In this document: in pieces, positions 31,642-39,058 of the stretch | How positions within the stretch are numbered: position 1 is the stretch's first letter | Layout of the letters: each line of letters begins with the position of its first letter | NCBI GenBank assembly: GCA_029250885.1 | Contig: JAQXEK010000080.1 | Span: 1 to 40,965, forward strand | DNA: 40,965 nt | Direction: 5' to 3' | DNA from: Planctomycetota bacterium | GTDB lineage: Bacteria > Planctomycetota > UBA1135 > GCA-002686595 | Position numbers and translations under genes: made by a program | The notes under the pieces: model-generated | The model's database searches: none | The model's input: the letters and a program-made list of their open reading frames with translations, nothing else | What the model was told of the DNA's origin: nothing

Positions 31642-32664
31642 ATGTTTCGCGACGAGTGTGAAATCGAGGTCCGCGGCGGCAAGGGCGGAGACGGCATGTT
31701 GTCGTTCCGCCGCGAGAAGTACGTGCCCCGGGGCGGCCCCGATGGGGGAGACGGCGGCGACGGCGGAAGCATCGTGCTGTACACTACCGATCGGGTAAAT
31801 TCCCTGTTGGACGTTGGTCGGCGCAAGCACTACAAGGCGGACAAGGGGCGCCCCGGTTCGACCCGGAACTGTGCTGGAGCCCGGGGAGAAGACCTGCGCA
31901 TCGAGGTCCCCGTCGGCACGGAAGTCCGTGACCTGGAACGTGGGCACGTCCTGCGAGACCTAACGGAGATGGGCGACGAGGTCGTGATCGCGGCGGGTGG
32001 CCGCGGCGGGCGCGGCAACTCCCAGTTCGCCAACTCGATCGTCCAGGCGCCGCGCCACCACGAGATTGGCCGCGACGGCGAGATACGCGAGATCAAGTTG
32101 GTTCTCAAGATCGTGGCTGAGGTCGGTCTGATCGGACTGCCCAACGCGGGCAAGTCCACGTTCCTCTCGCGGGTCAGCGCCGCTCGCCCCAAGATCGCGG
32201 ACTACCCCTTCACCACCCTCGAGCCCCAGGTCGGCATCGCGGAGGTCGGCAATTACGACACCCTCTGCATCGCAGACCTGCCTGGCCTGATTGAAGGCGC
32301 CGCGGAGGGCGTGGGCCTCGGTCACCAGTTCCTGCGCCATGTGGAGCGCTGCCAGGTGCTGCTGCACCTCGTGGACGTATCCGAGGCGGCGAACGAAGGC
32401 CGTGGCGGCCAGGGCCCCGATGAGGCCTGGCGCGTCATCGAAGCCGAGCTCGCGAATTACTCCGTGGACCTCTCCGGCCGGCCCCGGATTACCGTGGCGA
32501 CGAAGTGCGAAGACCCCGGCGCGGAAGAGGGTATTCGGGTGCTTGAGGCGGCTGTGGGCCAAAAGGTCCTGCAGATCTCGTCCCTCCGTGGAGACGGCCT
32601 GGATCAGCTCCTATTGGATGCGCGTGTCTTGGTTCGCGAGGCCCAAGCGGACGCGGCCGAGTAA
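31642..32664 (+). CDS. obg: GTPase Obg
   Basis: Obg is an essential GTPase for late 50S assembly and stress signalling. The product (340 residues) has the glycine-rich Obg fold (RGGKGGDGMLSFRREKYVPR, GGPDGGDGGDGG, AAGGRGGRGNSQFA). The G domain follows with G1 GLPNAGKS (165-172), the G2 threonine in YPFTTLEP, and G3 DLPG (212-215). The expected G4 NKxD is replaced by TKCE (287-290). The C-terminal extra domain of some Obg proteins is lacking. A weak hairpin GATGGGCCC/GGGTCCATC at 32682-32704 follows the gene without a T-run. Confidence 0.94.
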   Translation: MFRDECEIEVRGGKGGDGMLSFRREKYVPRGGPDGGDGGDGGSIVLYTTDRVNSLLDVGRRKHYKADKGRPGSTRNCAGARGEDLRIEVPVGTEVRDLERGHVLRDLTEMGDEVVIAAGGRGGRGNSQFANSIVQAPRHHEIGRDGEIREIKLVLKIVAEVGLIGLPNAGKSTFLSRVSAARPKIADYPFTTLEPQVGIAEVGNYDTLCIADLPGLIEGAAEGVGLGHQFLRHVERCQVLLHLVDVSEAANEGRGGQGPDEAWRVIEAELANYSVDLSGRPRITVATKCEDPGAEEGIRVLEAAVGQKVLQISSLRGDGLDQLLLDARVLVREAQADAAE

Positions 32665-32800
32665 ATTCGAGTCATTCTCCAGATGGGCCCAAGCTGGGTC
32701 CATCCGGGCGCCGAAAGGGAATGTTGACGATCTCCATTAGATCCGCCGCGGAGCGGTCGCTGGATTCGTAGGCAGACAGGCCTTTTTGGGGGCAGTTAGG

Positions 32801-33940
32801 ATGAGCGAAAGCGAAGTGAAAGCGGAAGGCAGTGGCGAGGCCTTGGACCTACTCGAGTTTTGGATGAAGGCCGTCGTCGAAGGCGAGGCCAGCGACTTGA
32901 TCCTGCGAGCTGGGAAGCGTGCCTGCTGTCGGATCGACGGCGAGATCAACTTCCTAAAGGGCGACGTACCCAAGGCCGAGGGCCTTGTCGAAGTGCTTCG
33001 ACCCTACCTCGGCGAGCGCAACCTCGACATTTGGATGCGTACGGGTAACCTCGACGCCTCGGTCTCGCACCCGCTCTTTGGTCGCTACCGCCTGAACGCA
33101 TTCCGCCAGCTCGGCGACCCCGCCGCCGTCTTGCGCCGGGTCGCGGACACCGCTCCCGACCTTGCGGACCTAGACCTGCCAACGAAGCTAATGGCCAAGC
33201 TCGCCGAGCGCAAGCGCGGCCTCGTGCTCGTCACCGGTACCGCGGGTTCCGGCAAGTCGACGACCATGTCGGCCATGATCCAGCACCTCAACACGACCAA
33301 GCCACGCCATGTGATTACCCTTGAGGATCCCGTCGAGATCATCTACAAGGAAGAGCGCTGCGTGATCAGCCAACGCGAGCTAGGCACGGACTTCGACGAG
33401 TTCCAACAGGGACTCAGCCACGCCCTGCGCCAGAGCCCGGACGTGATCCTGATCGGCGAGATGCGTGACGCCGCCACGGTGGCCGCCGCCATGGATGCCG
33501 CCGAGACTGGGCACCTGGTGATCTCGACACTGCACACAGTTAACGCTGCGCGAACCCTAGATCGCGTCCTCTCCTTCTTCCCGGCCCGCCAGCACTCCCA
33601 GGTCTGCATGCGCCTGGCCGACAACCTTGCGGGCATCGTCTCCCAACGCCTCGTCCCGCGTCGCAACGTCTCGGGCCTGGTGCCGGCTATCGAGCTTTTG
33701 ACCTCGGTGCCGCGGGTCAAGGAAATCTTGGTCGAGGGTGAGACTGTAGAGGTCGCCCGCATGCTTGCCAAGGGCGGCATTGAGGGGCTAATCTCCTTCA
33801 ATGAGTCCCTGGTCTACCTGGTCGAAAATGGCTTGGTCGACATGGATATAGCCTTGGCGGCTAGCGACCGGCCCGAGGAGCTGACCCTTGCCCTGCGAGG
33901 CTTCTCCTCCGGCACGAAGCAACGCCTGCGCATGGCCTAG
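32801..33940 (+). CDS. pilT: Type IV pilus retraction ATPase PilT
   Basis: PilT is a hexameric ATPase that disassembles pili and drives twitching motility. The ATG at 32801 is preferred over a TTG 15 nt upstream (379 residues). The N-terminal PAS-like part includes SDLILRAGKRACCRIDGEI. Walker A is TGTAGSGKST (145-154), the Asp box region HVITLEDPVEIIY, Walker B VILIGEMRD (215-223), and the His box TGHLVISTLHT (237-246). The C-terminal QVCMRLADNLAGIVSQRLVPR is typical of PilT/PilU. PilU is possible. It is separated from pilMNOQ by about 6 kb and no pilB is in view. Confidence 0.9.
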   Translation: MSESEVKAEGSGEALDLLEFWMKAVVEGEASDLILRAGKRACCRIDGEINFLKGDVPKAEGLVEVLRPYLGERNLDIWMRTGNLDASVSHPLFGRYRLNAFRQLGDPAAVLRRVADTAPDLADLDLPTKLMAKLAERKRGLVLVTGTAGSGKSTTMSAMIQHLNTTKPRHVITLEDPVEIIYKEERCVISQRELGTDFDEFQQGLSHALRQSPDVILIGEMRDAATVAAAMDAAETGHLVISTLHTVNAARTLDRVLSFFPARQHSQVCMRLADNLAGIVSQRLVPRRNVSGLVPAIELLTSVPRVKEILVEGETVEVARMLAKGGIEGLISFNESLVYLVENGLVDMDIALAASDRPEELTLALRGFSSGTKQRLRMA

Positions 33941-34024
33941 GCCCTGCTGCCCCAGGTCCCTAGGCGCGAAGCCCCAAATCTCTGGGAAGATCCTTTGCGC
34001 CGGGGCGTCTCCTAAGCAGATCCT

Positions 34025-34068
34025 GCCCCCGGAAGCGATTCCGCAGTCGCTCCCGGGGCTTTTCCTTT
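34025..34068 (+). terminator. Terminator of pilT
   Basis: GCCCCCGG-A-AGCGA pairs with TCGCT-C-CCGGGGC (one A-C mismatch and one extra C) and is followed by TTTTCCTTT. The next gene starts only 18 nt later. Confidence 0.75.
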
Positions 34069-34085
34069 GCTAGCATAGGCGCCCT

Positions 34086-35114
34086 ATGAACCTCTCCTTG
34101 ATCCAGAATGTCTCATGGCTCGGCTCGGCCGCCCTGGCGGGCTACCTCGGTTGGTACCTGTACGACTTCAAGCAGCACCAATTTGAGCGCATGGAGCGCC
34201 TGCCGGACTCTGCGTTCTTGGCGGCCCTGAACGACGTGACCAAGCCCGAGGCTGTAAAGACGGCAGACTTTGACTTTGATGTGGTGGAGAAGCTCTACCA
34301 CAAGATGAACTGGACCGGGAAGCCGCCACCCAAGCCGAAAGAGCCGGTCGTCGTGGGTGTGGACAAGCCCGAGGAGAAAGCGATCGTGCAGGTCAAGTCC
34401 CTGCTGGACGTCCTGTTCATTCGCGAGGCCACCTTCGACCCGACCCAGAGCCTCGCTCTCGTTAGCTACACCGACCAGAACCTGCGCCGCAACGCTGAAA
34501 ATGGGCAGGCCCAGTTCCGGGTTGGGGACCACCTGCCCAGCCCCCACGGGGGAATCTTCGTGGAGGAGATTCGTGGAGATGGTGTGCTCTTCGGTTTCGA
34601 GCTTGTGGAAGGTGAGGACCCCCAGGAGTCCGAGCTGCTGTCCACCCCCGTAATCGAGACAAAGATCAGGATCGTGAAGGTCGGCGAAGATGGCGTGGTC
34701 GCACCCAGGAATGACCCATCGATCGGCCAGTCGACAAACGCAAGCGTCTACAACCCCTTGGATACGATCCAAGTGGATACAAACCGCTTCCTGATCGGTA
34801 AGAATGACGCGGAGCAGTTCGCCACGAACTACGCCTCGATCATCGCCAAGGTCGACCACCGCCAGCACCGCGATCCCGTGACCCGTCAGCCCGACGGCAT
34901 CGAAATCAAGGACGTGCCCTCGGGTTCGATTGCGGCCAAGCACGGTGTGAAGAAAGGCGACATTATTAAGAGTGTTAACGGGTACCCCGTGACCACCTCT
35001 CAGGAGGCAATCCAGTACGCGAAGAACAACTCCGAAAAGTACACGACCTGGGAGATTGTGATCGAGAACCAAGGCGTCGAACGCACGGTCTTCTACGAGT
35101 CTCCCTCCGAGTGA
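34086..35114 (+). CDS. GspC-like membrane protein with PDZ domain
   Basis: This 342-residue protein has the layout of GspC, the inner-membrane protein that connects the type II secretion platform to the secretin. It has one N-terminal membrane segment (about 9-26) and a proline-rich stretch (PPPKPKEP, 81-88). A domain at about 103-172 resembles the HR region (LLDVLFIREATFDPTQSLALV, then FRVGDHLPSPHGGIFVEEI). A PDZ domain lies at about 269-337 (DGIEIKDVPSGSIAAKHGVK, then GDIIKSVNGYPV). The length is somewhat above GspC (~270-310). It is just after pilT. A role in linking an inner-membrane assembly to a secretin is inferred from architecture; no other T2SS genes are in view. Confidence 0.6.
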   Translation: MNLSLIQNVSWLGSAALAGYLGWYLYDFKQHQFERMERLPDSAFLAALNDVTKPEAVKTADFDFDVVEKLYHKMNWTGKPPPKPKEPVVVGVDKPEEKAIVQVKSLLDVLFIREATFDPTQSLALVSYTDQNLRRNAENGQAQFRVGDHLPSPHGGIFVEEIRGDGVLFGFELVEGEDPQESELLSTPVIETKIRIVKVGEDGVVAPRNDPSIGQSTNASVYNPLDTIQVDTNRFLIGKNDAEQFATNYASIIAKVDHRQHRDPVTRQPDGIEIKDVPSGSIAAKHGVKKGDIIKSVNGYPVTTSQEAIQYAKNNSEKYTTWEIVIENQGVERTVFYESPSE

Positions 35115-35177
35115 CCTCACGCCCCGGGGCCTCGCGTGGCGCGCAAGCTCCGCTCGGCTCCGGTTGCCCGAACCACG

Positions 35178-35987
35178 ATGCAACCCTCATCCGAAGCGAA
35201 GCGCCTCTGGCTCACCGTTGATCAAGGGAACTCGCGCACGAAGTTCGTGGTGTGGCAAGGATCGCCAGGGGCGTCCGCCAAACCCGCTCGCATGGGGGGT
35301 GGTGAGCATGCTCACGGAGAGCAGGGCTTGACTGAACTCCTAAGGGGCTTGTGTGAGGGACAGCTCGCGGGCGTAGGCCTGTCCAGTGTGGCTTCGAGCC
35401 AAGAGCAAGATGCACTCATGGACGCTGGCCTAGGTGGATTGGGCGTCGAAGTCCAGCACCCAGGCAGCGGGCTCGTCATGGGCATCCGGCACCCGGAAAC
35501 TTTGGGAGCAGACCGCATGTTCGCAGCCCGGGGCGCCCTCGAGCTGGCCGGTGGAAGCGGCGGCGGCTTGGTCGTCGTCGATGCGGGCACGGCTTTGACC
35601 GTGGACTGCGTGCTCGACGGTGTGTTTCTCGGCGGCGCCATCGCGCCTGGGCCGCGCCTGTTGGCCGAGGCCCTCGAGCGCGGCGGCGCACAGCTCTTCG
35701 CTACGGACCCTAAACCCGGCGTTCGCGCCCTTGGCCGCGAGAGCCGGGGCGCCCTCGAGGCTGGGGTCGTGGTCGGCTTCCGCGGCGCTGCGCAGGGGCT
35801 CGTGCGAGGGCAACTCGTCGACCCAGCCATGGCAAGTGCCCAGGCGCCTCGCGTCTTCGTGACCGGTGGCGCGCGAGCGCTCTTGCTGGAGCCCACACCC
35901 TTCATCGAACTCGCGATTACCGAGGTGGCGGACCTCGTCCACCTCGGGCTGCTCGCCGCGATGTGGAGCGAGCGCGAGGTGCGATGA
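35178..35987 (+). CDS. coaX: Type III pantothenate kinase
   Basis: CoaX phosphorylates pantothenate in the first step of coenzyme A synthesis and is insensitive to feedback by CoA. The ATG at 35178 gives 269 residues; a GTG at 35136 would add 14. The ASKHA-fold motifs are present: TVDQGNSRTKF (13-23), LGADRMFAARGA (109-120), VVVDAGTALTVDCVLDGVFLGG (132-153) and IAPG. The stop overlaps the next gene by ATGA. The usual partner birA is not in view. Confidence 0.92.
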   Translation: MQPSSEAKRLWLTVDQGNSRTKFVVWQGSPGASAKPARMGGGEHAHGEQGLTELLRGLCEGQLAGVGLSSVASSQEQDALMDAGLGGLGVEVQHPGSGLVMGIRHPETLGADRMFAARGALELAGGSGGGLVVVDAGTALTVDCVLDGVFLGGAIAPGPRLLAEALERGGAQLFATDPKPGVRALGRESRGALEAGVVVGFRGAAQGLVRGQLVDPAMASAQAPRVFVTGGARALLLEPTPFIELAITEVADLVHLGLLAAMWSEREVR

Positions 35988-37096
35988 CCACCCCCGTGCC
36001 TGGCGGGACCGTCAAGGTGCGTGAGCTCACTCCGCTAGGAAGGGGAGGAGTGACCGTACTTGAGGTCAGTGGGACCGGTGCGCTGGAGTGCCTAGCCACG
36101 ATTGCGCCGGGGCTTGACCGGCGCAGTCCAGGCTCCCTGGCGAAGGCCGTGCTGGTTCGCCTCGCAGTAGAGACGGAGCAGGGCACCGAGGACCTGGACG
36201 AGGCGTTGGTTTGGGGCCGCGGGAGGGATTGTCTGGAGCTGCACATTCACGGCAGTCCCGTGTTGGCCGCGCGCATCCAAGAGTTGCTGCTTTGTGCCGG
36301 CGCCACAGCCCATGACGACGTCGGTGATGGATTCTGCCAGCGCGCTGAGCTGGCCCTGGCGAGTGCGCCGAGTGAGGCGGCTGCGCGCATGTTGCTCGAC
36401 CAGGCGAACGGCGCCCTCGAGCGTGCCTTCGCGCAGCTTCCGGGGATGAGCACCTCTGAACGGCGGGCGGCGCTTGACACGATGGTCCAAGCCGGTGCAG
36501 TCGGGGCCCGACTGGTGAGCCCGCCCCGGGTTGTGCTGGCGGGTCCGGTGAACGCGGGCAAGTCGACCCTGTTTAATCTACTGGTCGGCGCCGAGCGGGT
36601 TGTGGTCTCCGGCGAAGAGGGGACCACACGGGACGCGGTAAGCGCACGCGCCCTCTTAGGGGCGTTTGCCGTGGACCTTGTGGACACGGCCGGTGCGCGA
36701 GAGACGCGGGGCGAGGCGGCGGCGGTGGAGCGGTCCGGCCAGGCCCAGGGCATGGCCGAAGCCGCCGCTGCGGATCTAGTGCTCTTGCTCGAGCCACTCA
36801 CCAAAGACGAGCCACAGCTCGAGCCTGCCATGCCCACGGGCATAGCTGTCGTGCGATTGGGCACCAAGCGGGACCTCGGCCCGGACCTTGGGCCGGGGCT
36901 CTCCTGCGCCGCGGACCCCGTTGGCGCCGTGGAGGTTGTCGCGGCCGCTTTCCACCGTGCCCTCGACCTGCCGATAGCGCCCTGGCAGCCCGGCGCTCCC
37001 GTGCCCTTCGACCAGCGCTCCATGGAGTTTGTGCTGCAGCTGCGCGATGCGGTGGATAGCCCCAACTTTGGGCAACTCTGCGAAAGGCCTGCATAG
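35984..37096 (+). CDS. MnmE-like GTPase lacking the C-terminal motif
   Basis: MnmE (TrmE) with MnmG modifies the wobble uridine of tRNAs. This 370-residue protein has the N-terminal formyl-THF-binding-type region (TPLGRGGVTVLEVSG, ELHIHGSPVLAARI). It also has a G domain inserted in a helical domain: G1 AGPVNAGKST (186-195), G2 EEGTTRDAV (211-219) and G3 DTAG (234-237); G4 is TKRD (294-297). It lacks the C-terminal C-x-GK motif of MnmE and about 80 residues; the tail ends FGQLCERPA. The ATG at 35984 overlaps the coaX stop and is preferred over a GTG at 35963. It may be an MnmE paralogue, or a truncated product. Confidence 0.75.
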   Translation: MTTPVPGGTVKVRELTPLGRGGVTVLEVSGTGALECLATIAPGLDRRSPGSLAKAVLVRLAVETEQGTEDLDEALVWGRGRDCLELHIHGSPVLAARIQELLLCAGATAHDDVGDGFCQRAELALASAPSEAAARMLLDQANGALERAFAQLPGMSTSERRAALDTMVQAGAVGARLVSPPRVVLAGPVNAGKSTLFNLLVGAERVVVSGEEGTTRDAVSARALLGAFAVDLVDTAGARETRGEAAAVERSGQAQGMAEAAAADLVLLLEPLTKDEPQLEPAMPTGIAVVRLGTKRDLGPDLGPGLSCAADPVGAVEVVAAAFHRALDLPIAPWQPGAPVPFDQRSMEFVLQLRDAVDSPNFGQLCERPA

Positions 37097-37214
37097 ACCC
37101 GGCCCGAGCTTTTGTATCCTTGGACTCGCGACCTTAGGGCCTCCGGCGCGGAGCCGTCCTGGCAAGGTTGGACCAAAGGCACTCGATCCGCCCTCTTCTA
37201 TCGAAGGGCTTCCC

Positions 37215-38540
37215 ATGTCCGGAATGCGGCACCTAGTCTCCATCGACGACCTCTCCATCGGGGAGCTGAATCAGCTCTTCGAGCACGCCCGCCATTTCTC
37301 GGAGAACCTACGGGACTCCACCGGAGCTTGCCGCGGCTTCATTGCCGCGAGCATCTTCTACGAGCCCTCCACAAGAACGCGCCTTTCGTTTGAGTCCGCG
37401 ATGCTGCGGCTCGGTGGGGGAGTCGTTACGGCTGCGGACATGAGCACCTCCAGCGTGGCCAAGGGCGAGTCGCTCGCGGACACGGTACGTGTGGTGAGCG
37501 GTGCTTACGCGGACATCCTCGTGCTGCGGCACCCAAGTGAAGGCGCCGCCAGGCTCGCGGCCAAGTACTCGACCGTGCCCGTGATCAACGCCGGCGATGG
37601 CGCTAACGAGCATCCTACCCAGACCCTCTGCGATCTCTACACCCTCTGGATCGAGAAGGGGCGCATCGAAGGGCTCGATGTGGTGCTCTTCGGCGATCTG
37701 CGCTACAGCCGTACGATCCACTCGTTCGTCTACGCCCTCGCTCGCTTCGGTGCCAACCTGGTGTGTATTCCGCACAAGGGGCTCGAGCTGCCGGACTATG
37801 TTCTGAAGCGCCTGCATGAGGAGTTTGGGGCGTCGCCCCAGGCCGCGGATGTGTCGCGCCTCGGCGAGTTGGCCGGCTCCAGCGGCGCGACCTATATAGA
37901 ACTGCCCGGACCGCAGCGGTCGCAACTCCATCCGGAAAGCGACCGCGGGGTTCACCTGGTCAGGAGGGTGGATGCGATCTACATGACGCGACCCCAGACC
38001 GAGCGCTTCGCGGACGGGGACTCGGACTTGGACTACGTCAGCCTCAACCCAGAAAGCATGGCCAGCGAGGCCCTAAGCGACGCGGTAGTGATGCACCCGC
38101 TTCCCCGGCGAGACGAAATCTGCCCCGACTTCGACGCCGATCCACGCGCGATTTACTTCGATCAGGCAGCGCGTGGGGTGCCGATCCGGATGGCTATCCT
38201 GGGCATGCTGCTCGGGCAGCTCGACTTCGATGCGGACCCAACCGAACCCAAGCAGGCTGAGCATTCGGTGAACCAGCCAGGCAATCCGTGCCCGAACCAG
38301 GGCTGCGTGAGCCATACGGAGCTACGCCAGGTGCCCCCTTGCTACCGTGTTTTGGGCGACTCTCCCGTCCGGGCCGCCTGTGCATACTGCTCCAGGGCTC
38401 TTGAGGCGGCCCTTGTGGGCGAACTCGGCCAGGAGCAGGCTTTTTGTCCGGATAGCCCCAAAGCTCGACAGATTCCGGTCGAGAGGCTCGTTTTCTTTAG
38501 GGGGCCGCAGGAGGCCCTTGCCGCGGGCTACACAGCCTAG
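37215..38540 (+). CDS. pyrB: Aspartate carbamoyltransferase with fused PyrI-type zinc domain
   Basis: ATCase makes carbamoyl-aspartate in pyrimidine synthesis. The frame is open from 37029, but the family start is the ATG at 37215 (441 residues). The catalytic motifs are FYEPSTRTRLSFESA (48-62), VAKGES (81-86), HPTQTL (133-138), GDLRYSRTIHS (160-170) and HPLPRRDEI (294-302). After about residue 340 comes a C-terminal extension. It contains C359-x4-C364-x24-C389-x2-C392 (CPNQGCVSHTEL and CAYCSRAL). That is the sequence and spacing of the zinc domain of PyrI (E. coli C109-x4-C114-x23-C138-x2-C141). The nucleotide-binding domain of PyrI is not there, so a direct structural, not allosteric, role is likely. 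A 30-residue insertion (about 207-245) precedes RVDAIYMTRPQTERF. Confidence 0.92.
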   Translation: MSGMRHLVSIDDLSIGELNQLFEHARHFSENLRDSTGACRGFIAASIFYEPSTRTRLSFESAMLRLGGGVVTAADMSTSSVAKGESLADTVRVVSGAYADILVLRHPSEGAARLAAKYSTVPVINAGDGANEHPTQTLCDLYTLWIEKGRIEGLDVVLFGDLRYSRTIHSFVYALARFGANLVCIPHKGLELPDYVLKRLHEEFGASPQAADVSRLGELAGSSGATYIELPGPQRSQLHPESDRGVHLVRRVDAIYMTRPQTERFADGDSDLDYVSLNPESMASEALSDAVVMHPLPRRDEICPDFDADPRAIYFDQAARGVPIRMAILGMLLGQLDFDADPTEPKQAEHSVNQPGNPCPNQGCVSHTELRQVPPCYRVLGDSPVRAACAYCSRALEAALVGELGQEQAFCPDSPKARQIPVERLVFFRGPQEALAAGYTA

Positions 38541-39058
38541 AATGGAAGCCAGCCCCGTTTTTTTGGGGCCATGGGCAGCTTGAGCGGAGTGTTCGGCGGA
38601 GAAGCGCCACGGTGAGCGCAATCGCACGGCCCCTAGATTCTTCGAGAATTGTGGAAGAAGTTTCGATCTGGCTTCATGCGCCCTCTGGAGTCAATACAGC
38701 TACTTCTTAGGCCCAGGTTGGACAACCTATCAGCCGCAGAGCACCCCTTGTTAGGCTGTTGGCACGCATCTTGTTGCAATGCGGCCGTTGTTCTTTCCGA
38801 ACGTCCGCGAGAGGCCGGCTTGTTCTAATAGGCAAGCTATCCCTTGTTCGGCCCACTTATAAATGAAACAATCCCAACCCTCACTGCTATGGTTCTCGAC
38901 CAAGAACTCCTGTGTTGCGCCCCCCAAATGGGGGGGGCGTGGCACTGATTTCGTGTTCGTCGGATCCTGCCGGTGAAAAGGCCTCCTTGTCCCCCCCCCG
39001 AGAATGCCACTAGAACGAGAAGCGGGGCGCGTCCCATGCTTCCCGAACCCCTAAGACA
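38541..39058. other. Gene-free stretch after pyrB
   Basis: No gene is credible here. It contains a short hairpin with T's in the loop (GCCCC-GTTTTTTT-GGGGC, 38552-38569), which is not a normal terminator. It also holds a C/G hairpin CGCCCCCC-AAAT-GGGGGGCG (38918-38939) and a possible sigma-54 box at 38759. A purine-rich site just before the lipoprotein start is not obvious. The base composition is more mixed than in the neighbouring genes. Confidence 0.5.
38759..38775 (+). promoter_or_regulatory. Possible sigma-54 promoter element
   Basis: TTGGCACG-CATC-TTGTT matches the -24 box of the sigma-54 consensus (TGGCACG) exactly and has the correct 4-nt spacer. The -12 box reads TTGTT instead of TTGCA/T. 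It lies 284 nt before the lipoprotein gene. Sigma-54 is encoded in this window. The missing C in the -12 box keeps this low. Confidence 0.25.

Noticed and set aside
38552..38569. Hairpin after pyrB as a terminator
   Set aside because: The stem is 5 bp and the T-run is in the loop, not after the stem.
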